From Bacteroidota bacterium (GTDB lineage: Bacteria; Bacteroidota; Ignavibacteria; Kryptoniales; JAKASW01), in assembly GCA_021794075.1 (NCBI GenBank), contig JAJYRM010000044.1, positions 1 through 32,565 on the forward strand: a stretch of DNA of 32,565 nt, in the 5' to 3' direction. The position numbers were made by a program, and so were the translations under genes. Shown here piece after piece: positions 1 to 6,307 of this stretch (within the stretch, counting starts at the first letter, position 1; each line of letters opens with the position of its first letter). The notes under the pieces are model-generated. The model saw only the letters and a list, made by a program, of their open reading frames with translations, had not been told where the DNA came from and searched no databases.

Positions 1-86
1 TTCGTCTCCAACCACTGAGCGGGTAACCTCTCGTTTCCAAGGCTGACGATAATTAATGCATACAAAATGAGACGCAGGCTTCTCAC
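1..86 (-). CDS. 5' end of a cassette gene for a secreted or membrane protein (cut by window edge)
   Basis: After the core at 121-115 the minus strand shows AGGAG at 100-96, then a GTG at 86-84 opening a frame that stays open to the window edge. The 28 visible codons begin RSLRLILYALIIVSLG: a short basic start, then a hydrophobic stretch and LPAQ, like a signal peptide. Position just after an attC core, with its own ribosome binding site, matches the other cassettes. The function cannot be told from this fragment. The GTG start is inferred from spacing (9 bases from the AGGAG). Confidence 0.42.
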   Translation of the reverse strand, partial: MRSLRLILYALIIVSLGNERLPAQWLET

Positions 87-114
87 TCTTGAAATCTCCT
101 TAGCGGGCAATTGC

Positions 115-248
115 AACTAACGTACTGCGGCAAAAAGTCGTCCCGATTCGGCACTATACATGCGCGAAGCTCCGACCATGGTGCCGAATCGGGATGAAGC
201 GACCACGACATATATAAATGCGGAGCGTCTTTTTGCCGCTTGTTATGC
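115..248 (-). other. attC: attC recombination site of the M23 peptidase cassette
   Basis: On the minus strand the inverse core GCATAAC (248-242) is followed by the left arm GCGGCAAAAAG (239-229). The right arm CTTTTTGCCGC lies at 137-127 and the core GTTAGTT at 121-115. A perfect 14-base inverted repeat, TCCCGATTCGGCAC with its complement, occupies 141-154 and 181-194 inside the site, so the single strand can fold into the long hairpin recognised by integron integrases. The inner GACGCTC and TCGCTTCA motifs are shared with neighbouring sites. The core GTTAGTT departs from the GTTRRRY consensus at one base. The next cassette, outside the window, should therefore end in an inverse core AACTAAC. 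Confidence 0.86.
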
Positions 249-291
249 GCAGCGCAGTAGCAGAGACAAAAATCCATATCCATTTTCGGGT

Positions 292-1212
292 TTATTTGAC
301 AATAAAAGCGAGACCTATCGTGAATAGTCTCGTAGCGATCGTGACAATGATGAAAGCATAGGCGCTAATTAGCGTAAGCAGCGTGAGCACACTTCGTAGA
401 AGATGGATCGGCCAATCGTCGGACATGGGATAGTCAACTTTCACTTCCCAAAAAGCGCCTTGGTTAGGCGCAGCATTTGAGACGACATTATTTTTGGTGA
501 TATGGACTCGTGTTTCATTGCTCACATTCTGTGCACCATCATTCTTTATGACAATACCTCCAAAGGGAATGGGGAGGCCTCTTGCGAAATAGAAGTTTGC
601 CCTATCCTGAATCTGAAAATGAACATGCGGCTCGGTCGAATGACCGGAGTTGCCGCACTTCGCAATGACTTGTCCCCGCCTTACCTTATCGCCCTTCTTC
701 ACAATGCAACTGTGTTTTTTTAAATGTGCTGTAAGGCTGAATACATTTTCACCGTGCTCGATAACGACAAAGTTTCCTCTGATATCGCGTGTCCACACAT
801 CGATCCATCCCGAACCGGTAGTCTGAATGTCTCTTATCTCGTCTTCCACTTCAACAACAACCCCGTCGGCTGCTGCAATCACATTTCGATCAAAGGCAAA
901 ATAGTCTGTCAACTCTTTGCCATCTGTCTGGAACCGCCTGTTTTCGGGTCCGCATGAGACAAGATCATACGCATACCTTTGCGCAATGAGCCCCCAGGAA
1001 TGTGAAGTCGCTTTTTCAGTTCCTCCATTCAACACCATCCACTCACCCTCCAATGGCAATGAAATAACAGGAATAGTTATGGGCGCTTTGTGAATTAGCG
1101 ACCGTATAATTGAGCTAACCTGGCCAAATAGTTGCATGGTACTCTGGTAGTAAGCAAACGGATTAAGCAAACGCCATGCTATTACAGAAATCAAATACTT
1201 AAAGTAGGTCAT
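292..1212 (-). CDS. M23-family (LytM-like) metallopeptidase, membrane-anchored, cassette gene
   Basis: A 306-residue protein with a peptidase M23 domain, a family of zinc peptidases that mostly cut peptidoglycan cross-bridges. The conserved pieces are a QRYAYDLV segment that supplies the family's metal-binding Asp, the catalytic AHLKK histidine, then KKGDKVRRGQVIAKCGNSG and the EPHVHFQIQD segment with the HxH metal motif. There is no clear cleavable signal peptide. The first 25 residues are moderately hydrophobic, and the last 35 (LLTLISAYAFIIVTIATRLF) form one or two membrane helices, so the enzyme is probably tethered. The ATG lies 50 bases after the cassette start and follows a G-rich GGGG tract. 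The stop lies 44 bases before the inverse core of its attC. Substrate specificity is unknown; as a lone cassette gene it has no operon partners. Confidence 0.85.
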   Translation of the reverse strand: MTYFKYLISVIAWRLLNPFAYYQSTMQLFGQVSSIIRSLIHKAPITIPVISLPLEGEWMVLNGGTEKATSHSWGLIAQRYAYDLVSCGPENRRFQTDGKELTDYFAFDRNVIAAADGVVVEVEDEIRDIQTTGSGWIDVWTRDIRGNFVVIEHGENVFSLTAHLKKHSCIVKKGDKVRRGQVIAKCGNSGHSTEPHVHFQIQDRANFYFARGLPIPFGGIVIKNDGAQNVSNETRVHITKNNVVSNAAPNQGAFWEVKVDYPMSDDWPIHLLRSVLTLLTLISAYAFIIVTIATRLFTIGLAFIVK

Positions 1213-1262
1213 CGCTTACCCCACAAGTATGTTAACTCTGAAGTGTCGTTCAACTGCGTTGC

Positions 1263-1378
1263 GCATAACGTACAGCCCAAAAACGTCGCGGCGCGCTCCT
1301 CGCAGCCCATAATGTGCGCGCCGTGAAGCGAGCACCTTGCATATATAATGTCGAGCGTCTTTTTTGGGCTTGTTATGC
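1263..1378 (-). other. attC: attC recombination site of the Mrr cassette
   Basis: The minus strand reads inverse core GCATAAC (1378-1372), an AGCCCAAAAAAGACGCTCG arm, a central palindromic part with a CGGCGCGC/GCGCGCCG pairing, then CGTTTTTGGGCTGTAC and core GTTATGC (1269-1263). The two outer arms pair, with the inverse-core side carrying one extra A, so the two sides are not identical, as expected for attC. The body matches the other sites of the array in TCGCTTCA and GACGCTC. Confidence 0.87.
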
Positions 1379-1394
1379 GCAGGCTCGCGGCTCA

Positions 1395-2303
1395 TCATTC
1401 CTCCGCGAAGAAATCGGAATCAATCCTTTTGATCTCATAGGTCGAAGCGGGAGTGACTCCAAGGTTGAAATCGATCATGTAATTCGCAAGGGCTTTGTAA
1501 TCAATAAGAATTACTTTCGGATCGATCGTTTCGACGTAAGTCTTTGCGTCGTCAGAGAAGCGACCTGTCGTGATGAACACTCCTTTCTTGGCTCGCTTGC
1601 CGTGGAGCGCGCCGACAAACTGTTGGATCTCAAGGCGACCGACTGTGCCCTCCCAACGCTTGGCTTGGATGTATATCACGTCAAGTCCAAGACGATCTTC
1701 TTTGATTATCCCATCGACTCCTTCATCTCCGGTGCGACCGATGGCTTGACCCGCGTCCTCAATGGAACCGCCATATCCCATAGCGACCATAAGTTCAACC
1801 ACGAGACGCTCAAAAAACTGTGGCGAATTAGCTCTCACACGTTCTATTAGATCACTGGCTAGCTGACTTCTGATTCCTTGGTAGGCTTCCTGAAGTGTTT
1901 CTTCCGGAGTGGCTACGCCGTGTGCCACCTCGGGCTGATTCCCCTCGGTCGACGCGCGCTCAGCGGTGTGAAACTCCACAAACTCAGGAAATCGATTCAA
2001 AACGGCGACGTCAATGCGTTGAAGCCCTTCGCGGTGAAGTTCGCGGCCGCGATCGGTAATCTTGAAGTACCCACGCCTTGTGGATTCAAGGACCCGCGCT
2101 TGCACGAAATAACTCTTTGCCCAACCGATTCGGTTATCGAATTTTGTCTGAATGCCACTTGCTAATTTCTCCGCGCGATCCACTTCACTAATCCCCATCA
2201 TTTGAGCAATCTGATCGCGGGCCTCATGGACCGAGTGTTCGGATCCATCCGAAGCAATGTCAAGCAGTGGTTTGAAGAAAGATTGGAAATCAGGAACTGC
2301 CAT
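1395..2303 (-). CDS. mrr: Mrr-type restriction endonuclease, cassette gene
   Basis: A 302-residue protein with the two-part layout of Mrr, the type IV restriction enzyme that cuts modified DNA. Residues 1-90 form an Mrr_N winged-helix region (IGWAKSYFVQARVLE, then GYFKITDRGRELH). Residues about 165-285 form the PD-(D/E)xK-like catalytic domain: FERLVVELMVAMGYGG, then GDEGVDGII with the catalytic Asp, then IYIQAKRW, the Q-x-K motif, and the KKGVFITTGRFS strand. The length is normal and nothing is truncated. The start follows a strong AGGAGGT six bases upstream. It sits alone in its cassette, with the stop 16 bases before the inverse core of its attC. A defence role against modified foreign DNA is inferred from the family. 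Confidence 0.92.
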   Translation of the reverse strand: MAVPDFQSFFKPLLDIASDGSEHSVHEARDQIAQMMGISEVDRAEKLASGIQTKFDNRIGWAKSYFVQARVLESTRRGYFKITDRGRELHREGLQRIDVAVLNRFPEFVEFHTAERASTEGNQPEVAHGVATPEETLQEAYQGIRSQLASDLIERVRANSPQFFERLVVELMVAMGYGGSIEDAGQAIGRTGDEGVDGIIKEDRLGLDVIYIQAKRWEGTVGRLEIQQFVGALHGKRAKKGVFITTGRFSDDAKTYVETIDPKVILIDYKALANYMIDFNLGVTPASTYEIKRIDSDFFAEE

Positions 2304-2350
2304 TTGTTACCTCCTCTGGAATCTGATAGGGTTGTCTGCCGCGAGCTTGC

Positions 2351-2485
2351 GCATAACGTCCATCGGGAAGAAGTCGTTGCGGTCGCCCGCTATAAATGCT
2401 GCGAAGCATCGAGAGCGCGGGCGAACGCAATGAAGCGAGCTCGATTTATTAAAAATGACGAGCGTCTTCTTCCCGATTGTTAGCC
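2351..2485 (-). other. attC: attC recombination site of the lipoprotein cassette
   Basis: The minus strand reads inverse core GGCTAAC (2485-2479), arm TCGGGAAGAAGACGCTCG, a long middle with GCGGGCG-type pairings and the TCGCTTCA motif, then CGACTTCTTCCCGATGGAC and core GTTATGC (2357-2351). The TCGGGAAGAAG and CTTCTTCCCGA arms pair fully. This site uses different cores on its two sides because each belongs to a different cassette. That is what a boundary between two cassettes with different core types should look like. Confidence 0.87.
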
Positions 2486-2538
2486 GACGCGCAACAGTCT
2501 AGATTCGCTTGAGGTTGCATGTACAGCTCTTGCACTAT

Positions 2539-3003
2539 CTATTGAACAGAAAGTTTGAGATTAAATGACATGGATCTCACCGACGCTTCCAAAGAGTACG
2601 AGCCCGATGGGAGTCCTTGACCCGATACGCCTCTCAACACCTGCTTGATACAATAAAAATCAATCCGTTCAGTTTGACCAGGTGCGACTGAGAGGCTCTG
2701 CGCGAGTATGTACCCGTTTCCTCCTTTCATCACGCTGTCACCGCTTGAGTTCACAAGTGCCCATTGGAAAAGACTAGCTTCCACCCCGATTGTGTCAGCG
2801 ACCGAACTGGAGTTGTGCACGGTGATAGCGGCAGTGAGGGTATCTCCGGACTTGTACGTGGTCTTTGGTGTGCTAAAAGTGTACTGAAGTGACCCCGAAC
2901 TCTGAGTGTCGGATGGGCCGACTGGATTACCGCTTTTGCTGCATCCAACTATGAAGATGCTAATTGCGGATATCGCGAGCATAATTGTGATTACCTGTCT
3001 CAT
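2539..3003 (-). CDS. Predicted lipoprotein with BsuPI-like domain, cassette gene
   Basis: A 154-residue protein starting with a lipoprotein signal peptide: basic start, hydrophobic stretch, lipobox IFIVGCS with the acylated Cys at about residue 21. A Ser/Gly/Pro-rich linker follows, then a domain resembling the BsuPI intracellular proteinase inhibitor fold. Seen are TYKSGDTLTAAITVHNSS, the ALVNSSGDSVMKGG segment and a LSVAPGQTERIDF strand, the usual pattern of an immunoglobulin-like beta sandwich. The GGAG at the start is five to six bases from the ATG. The predicted location is a cell-envelope membrane, facing out of the cytoplasm. BsuPI assignments are often only structural, so protease inhibition is not claimed. 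It could equally be a general lipoprotein with a beta-sandwich domain. Confidence 0.75.
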   Translation of the reverse strand: MRQVITIMLAISAISIFIVGCSKSGNPVGPSDTQSSGSLQYTFSTPKTTYKSGDTLTAAITVHNSSSVADTIGVEASLFQWALVNSSGDSVMKGGNGYILAQSLSVAPGQTERIDFYCIKQVLRGVSGQGLPSGSYSLEASVRSMSFNLKLSVQ

Positions 3004-3042
3004 AGGTGTCTCCTTTTTTGTGCTTGACGTAGCCGGTTGTAA

Positions 3043-3315
3043 CTAGGTTGCGTGTCGGCTAACGTTAAGGATTTTATCCGTGCGAGGGACAAAAAATATA
3101 TTGTTACATGGGACGTTCAAAGGCACGGATAAAATTCGGTTGAACGAAGCCGCGTACACCTCGTCGGCCAAGTCTGGCACCATATAATATGGGCATTCAA
3201 TCTTGCTGAGGACTCTTTGAGATGGACCTCCAAGTTCTCCGGTATTACAACACGACAAGTTTATTTTCTTTCTTTCCACGATATCTATTTCCACAGTTAC
3301 CTCGAATTGCATCAT
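3043..3315 (-). CDS. Possible remnant cassette ORF running into attC (uncertain)
   Basis: An open frame of about 90 codons begins at ATG 3315 (or ATG 3312, or GTG 3333) and reads MMQFEVTVEIDIVERKK, then a Cys-containing stretch (SCCNTGELGG and IECPYYM). It then passes through the whole attC at 3145-3057 and stops at 3043. A real cassette gene would normally stop in or before the attC. The upstream side faces the IS91-like element, so this may be the tail of a cassette gene whose front was cut off or displaced by the insertion. I do not recognise the family. It could be spurious. Confidence 0.25.
   Translation of the reverse strand: MMQFEVTVEIDIVERKKINLSCCNTGELGGPSQRVLSKIECPYYMVPDLADEVYAASFNRILSVPLNVPCNNIFFVPRTDKILNVSRHAT
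3057..3145 (-). other. attC: attC recombination site of the IS-invaded cassette (short, divergent type)
   Basis: On the minus strand the inverse core GTTCAAC (3145-3139) fits RYYYAAC exactly. The arm GAATTTTATCCGTGC pairs with GCACGGATAAAATCC, and the site ends in core GTTAGCC (3063-3057). It is only 89 bases long and lacks the GACGCTC and TCGCTTCA motifs of the other four sites, so this cassette probably came from a different source array. The inverse core is the exact complement of the core GTTGAAC at 5590-5584, which lies on the far side of the IS element. Confidence 0.8.
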
Positions 3316-3390
3316 TCTAGTCGGTAAGGGCACACCTATCCCTTGCGACGGATGTCTTTTGATTCTCCTATGTCATTGCCTCTTCATTTA

Positions 3391-4596
3391 TCATGGTGGT
3401 GCATAACTATTACTCATTCCAAAGAAGTAATTTGAGCGTCCTGTCGGCAAAAGCATCCTTTCGCCTGCCATCCTCCCTTTGCGACAACTCGGACACAAAA
3501 GGACATCTATGCCCTTAAACTCTAAAAGCATCTCCTGCCATGTCGCTGTCTCTTCTCGGACTTTTGGTGTTGGCATATCAAGAAGTCTTCTGCACCTGTC
3601 TAATCTCTCCTTCTTCTTTTTGTTGCTGAGTAATCCATAATACCGGATCTTGCACATTCCGTCAGGAAGAATGTGCAGTAAAAAACGCCGTAGGAACTCA
3701 CTCGTCTCAAGGGTCATCACCTTTTCCCTGTCATGGTCTCTGTAATCTCGCCAACGAAAACTTACTTTCCCATCTGCCATCCCTACCAGCCGGTGATTTG
3801 AGATCGCTACTCTGTGCGTGTATCTGCCGAGATAATTAAGAACCTGCTCAGGGCCACCGAACGGTCGCTTGGCATAAACAACCCATTCTTTTTTGTACAG
3901 GCCATCGACTAAGCCCTGAAAGTTTTCCCGGTACTCCAACTCCTTTGCCCTGCCGATACACTTGAGATGTCCTCCGTGATAAACTTTCTTCAACTGTTCC
4001 AGAAACTTCCCTCGAAAAACTCTCGATAGAACTCGAACAGGGATGAAGAAGTTTCCCCTTGACCCAGTCCATCTCGTTCCATCTTCCGAAAGCCCACCTC
4101 CGGTAACGATACAATGCGCATGGGGATGATCCATCAGGTTTTGTCCCCATGTATGCAGAACCATTATCACTCCGACTTCAGCTCCAAGATGCTTCTTGTC
4201 TCGTCCAAGCTTCAACAGTGTCTCGCCTGCAGCCTGGAACAGCAATGTGTATATCTCCCGTTGATTGATTAGCGCCAGTGCGTTCAGATCGTCGGGAAGT
4301 GTGAAGACTATGTGAAAATACTGTATCGGAAGAAGCTCCTCCGTTCGTGCCTTCAGCCATCTCTCTTTTGCCATCGATCCGCACTTCGGACAGTGTCTGT
4401 TGCGGCATGAGTTGTATGAGATACGCTCGTATCCGCATTCCTCGCATCGGTCAACGTGTCCTCCGAGCATCGCCGTTCGACACGACGCTATATCGTGTAA
4501 CGCCCTCAAATGCCGCCGTGGTAGTTTATGTATCCTTACGTACTCCGCTCCGTATCCCCGTACAACATCTGCCACCTCTAACATAGCTGAGCTCAT
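3391..4596 (-). CDS. IS91-family HUH transposase (Y2/Y1 type) with N-terminal zinc finger
   Basis: A 401-residue transposase. Residues about 30-85 form the zinc-binding domain with four CxxC-type pairs (HVDRCEECGYERISYNSC, then RHCPKCGS). The HUH motif is visible as the HPHAHCIVTGGG segment near residue 155. The central region ends with YLGRYTHRVAISNHRL and the VSFRWRDYRD strand, typical of the family, with catalytic tyrosines in and near YLGRY. A C-terminal CPSCRKGRM motif closes the protein. It nicks and joins single DNA strands to drive rolling-circle transposition. The frame is complete with no stops, so it may be active. Its start overlaps the stop of the recombinase gene, suggesting translational coupling. 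Confidence 0.93.
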   Translation of the reverse strand: MSSAMLEVADVVRGYGAEYVRIHKLPRRHLRALHDIASCRTAMLGGHVDRCEECGYERISYNSCRNRHCPKCGSMAKERWLKARTEELLPIQYFHIVFTLPDDLNALALINQREIYTLLFQAAGETLLKLGRDKKHLGAEVGVIMVLHTWGQNLMDHPHAHCIVTGGGLSEDGTRWTGSRGNFFIPVRVLSRVFRGKFLEQLKKVYHGGHLKCIGRAKELEYRENFQGLVDGLYKKEWVVYAKRPFGGPEQVLNYLGRYTHRVAISNHRLVGMADGKVSFRWRDYRDHDREKVMTLETSEFLRRFLLHILPDGMCKIRYYGLLSNKKKKERLDRCRRLLDMPTPKVREETATWQEMLLEFKGIDVLLCPSCRKGRMAGERMLLPTGRSNYFFGMSNSYAPP

Positions 4597-5446
4597 AGTC
4601 TCACCTCCGGCAAAGCAGTCATCAGCCCGTCAAGCGGGTTTACTATTTTCTCTATGCTTGCTCGCTGGAGATGCAGGTAAATGCTTGTCGTCTTGATATT
4701 GGAGTGGCCGAGCAACTGCTGGATTACAAATATATCAGTGCCCGACTCGAGAAGGTGGGTAGCGAAGCTATGACGAAACGAATGAACTGTTACATGCTTG
4801 GTAATACCACTTTTTTTTTCACCTTCGTGAACACAGCCTGTACCGTGCGTTCCGATAGTGGCATCTCCGGGTTACGGCCAGCAAACAACCATGGCTGCGG
4901 ACGGTATATCTTCCAGTACGATCTAAGCTCACTAAGAAACACATTCCCCAGCAGAGTGTAACGATCCTTCTTTCCTTTTCCTTGCTCTACTCGTATCTGC
5001 ATCCTCGCGCTGTCGATGTCCGTTACTTTCAGGTGCACCGCCTCGCTCACTCGCAGACCTGCTGAGTAACACGCCATCATCACCAGACGGTGCTTCGGGT
5101 TCCTCACCCCTTCAAGAAACCGCTTAACCTCTTCTGTCGAAAACACCACCGGTAGCCGCTTCTCTCGCTTCGGATGCGGAATGTTCTCCACTTTCCATTC
5201 ACGCTTCAGTGTGTCCCGATAAAGAAATGTCAGTACGCTGCGTGTCTGTCGGATCGTTGCCCAACCTGCTCCACGTTCCATCAAGCTCTGAAGATATGTC
5301 CGCACCTCTTCTTCTCCCATCTCTCTCGGAGACTTCCCGAACTTGCGTACATACCCTCTCACCACTGAAACGTAGCTCTTGATGGTCTTCGGGCTGAAGT
5401 TCCTCAGCCGCATCGCCATTACCATTTGATCCTGTAGCTCGCCCAT
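4593..5446 (-). pseudogene. IS-associated tyrosine recombinase, split by a shift at an A9 run
   Basis: The first 218 codons (5446-4790) hold the N-terminal core-binding domain and the start of the catalytic domain: SAGLRVSEAVHL (Arg I) and GKGKKDRYTLL (Lys). The frame then runs off after KVKKK at nine adenines (plus-strand T9, 4811-4819) and stops within six codons. Reading on one base back gives SGITKHVTVHSFRHSFATH, LLGHSNIKTTSIYLHLQ and so on, with the HxxR, His and catalytic Tyr. It ends at TGA 4595-4593, overlapping the transposase ATG. With the shift the protein would be about 284 residues and complete. The gene is either broken by one base or expressed by -1 frameshifting or slippage on the A run. 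The ATG at 5446 is preceded by AAGGAG. Confidence 0.85.
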
Positions 5447-5583
5447 AAGTCACTCCTTCGGCTCTTTTGTGTTTACTTCGTGGATTATCTCTCAAAGGTA
5501 CCTTACGGGTACTACTCATACAACATCAAACTTGTCAAAGAACTACTTCTGCTTCTATTCCTGCGCTGCCGCGTAGCGGCTTA

Positions 5584-5705
5584 GTTCAACGTCCTGCGGG
5601 ACAAAGTCGTGGCGCGCATCCACTAAAGGGGTCCCATAATGCGCGCGCCATGAAGCGAGTCCCATCATATACAATAATCGAGCGTCTTTGTACCGCATGT
5701 TAGCC
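5584..5705 (-). other. attC: attC recombination site of the GIY-YIG cassette
   Basis: The minus strand reads inverse core GGCTAAC (5705-5699), arm ATGCGGTACAAAGACGCTCG, a middle with TCGCTTCA and a GGCGCGCGC/GCGCGCC pairing, arm CGACTTTGTCCCGC, and core GTTGAAC (5590-5584), a perfect GTTRRRY match. A 5-bp hairpin (GCCGC-GTA-GCGGC, 5568-5580) lies just beyond, inside the next cassette. The inverse core is the complement of the GTTAGCC at 6253-6247, the start of this cassette. Confidence 0.87.
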
Positions 5706-5735
5706 GCAGCCGCCGCTGGACGGTGAAAGTCGAAG

Positions 5736-6206
5736 TCAACGGTCAAGTCTGTCATCTCTCGATTGCAAATATCTTTCGACATCGTCTCCAAACCGTCCGC
5801 GCTGACGGTTCAAGGGTGGTTCCGCAACTGCGATGAGAATCCCTTCGGTCAAATCCAAAATCTGAGAAAGATTAAGATTCCTGACAGCAGGAATATCAGA
5901 TAATCGATTGTTGTTGGTCACGAATCTGATACCGAACCATGAAAAGGAATCCCACCGACCCGCTAGGTCATCAGTAGTGTGTTGGCGAAGTCGCACGCCA
6001 AGCCTGCTCTGCTCACCTTGGCCTGATTGTCCGACGTAGACTAAGTGGTAATCTGCGTAGAGAGCATAGATTCCAATCTGGTCCCAAAAATCTGTTGGGT
6101 CGTCTCGCCTGGCATCTGAAGGTTTGCCGAGTAGAGAACCAGCGTTGCGCGGACGGCCCGAGAAGACATCGCTCCTTTTCCAGAATAGTCCCATGTTCTT
6201 AATCAT
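5736..6206 (-). CDS. GIY-YIG-like nuclease-domain protein, first cassette of the array
   Basis: A 156-residue protein. After about 45 residues it shows GIYALYADYHLVYVGQSG, which matches the two strands of a GIY-YIG nuclease (YVGQ in place of YIG). LGVRLRQHTTDDLAGRWDSF follows, with the conserved Arg of the first helix. The late TEGILIAVAEPPLNRQ supplies the metal-binding Glu and the PxLN tail common in the family. The domain cuts DNA in a metal-dependent way in homing endonucleases, UvrC and restriction enzymes. Which substrate this one uses is unknown. The ATG follows AGGAG by five bases, and the stop lies 30 bases before the inverse core of its attC. It is nearest to the array head and so, by the integron model, the most recent arrival. 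Confidence 0.82.
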   Translation of the reverse strand: MIKNMGLFWKRSDVFSGRPRNAGSLLGKPSDARRDDPTDFWDQIGIYALYADYHLVYVGQSGQGEQSRLGVRLRQHTTDDLAGRWDSFSWFGIRFVTNNNRLSDIPAVRNLNLSQILDLTEGILIAVAEPPLNRQRGRFGDDVERYLQSRDDRLDR

Positions 6207-6246
6207 AAATGCTCCTCAATTGTGAACTTAAGCATGCGGCGGTTGC

Positions 6247-6282
6247 GGCTAACTCCTTCAAAAACGACATTCGTTTTTGAAG
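6247..6282 (-). other. Head boundary of the cassette array: core GTTAGCC plus 12-bp hairpin (attI-like or truncated attC)
   Basis: On the minus strand a perfect 12-bp stem CTTCAAAAACGA with its complement and a three-base loop (6282-6256) is followed after two bases by GTTAGCC (6253-6247). This core is the exact complement of the inverse core of the first cassette's attC, so it is the insertion junction. The arms resemble the outer arms of an attC, but no inverse core (RYYYAAC) precedes the hairpin. It is therefore not a full attC. It may be an attI-like site or a shortened attC. It starts 25 bases after the stop of the recombinase gene. No run of T follows the stem, so a terminator is less likely. 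Confidence 0.6.
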
Positions 6283-6307
6283 CATATATGGTATAATAGA
6301 CGAACAT

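Larger units (their letters stand above)
3391..5446 (-). mobile_element. IS91-like insertion element with accessory tyrosine recombinase, inserted in a cassette
   Basis: Two genes overlap by four bases (ATGA): a tyrosine recombinase, then an HUH transposase of the IS91/IS801/IS1294 group. The arrangement is known in IS91-family elements that carry an integrase-like gene. It lies entirely between a cassette start (core at 5590-5584) and that cassette's attC (3145-3057), so it inserted into a pre-existing cassette. Only the coding part is given. Such elements transpose by rolling circle with ori and ter ends and make no target duplication, and I could not place either end. About 140 bases on the right (5447-5583) and about 245 on the left (3146-3390) hold the ends plus the original cassette remainder. 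Confidence 0.82.
1..6253 (-). mobile_element. Integron-type gene-cassette array (minus-strand reading direction)
   Basis: Five attC-like sites at about 115-248, 1263-1378, 2351-2485, 3057-3145 and 5584-5705 separate single-gene cassettes that all read on the minus strand, each gene followed by its attC. Four of the five sites share a common body (plus-strand TGAAGCGA and AGCGTCTT motifs), the homogeneity expected of a resident chromosomal integron. Cassette limits, cutting after the G of each core, are 6252-5590, 5589-3063, 3062-2357, 2356-1269 and 1268-121. In each, the inverse core of the attC (GGCTAAC, GTTCAAC, GGCTAAC, GCATAAC, GCATAAC) is the reverse complement of the core that starts the same cassette. 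The array continues beyond base 1. No IntI with its characteristic insert is in view, so the locus may be a CALIN, an array cut off from its integrase, or be served by an unusual recombinase. Confidence 0.88.

Noticed and set aside
115-248. attC sites read in the plus direction
   Set aside because: All cassette genes are on the minus strand with their stops just before the inverse core in that direction, and the core-complement rule fits this reading.
83-283. 66-residue minus-strand open frame across the first attC
   Set aside because: The frame is just the attC stem read as protein; similar frames arise in the other attC sites (for example 1216-1398 and 5555-5791).
1314-1850. 178-residue plus-strand open frame
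   Set aside because: It is antisense to the mrr gene and crosses an attC.
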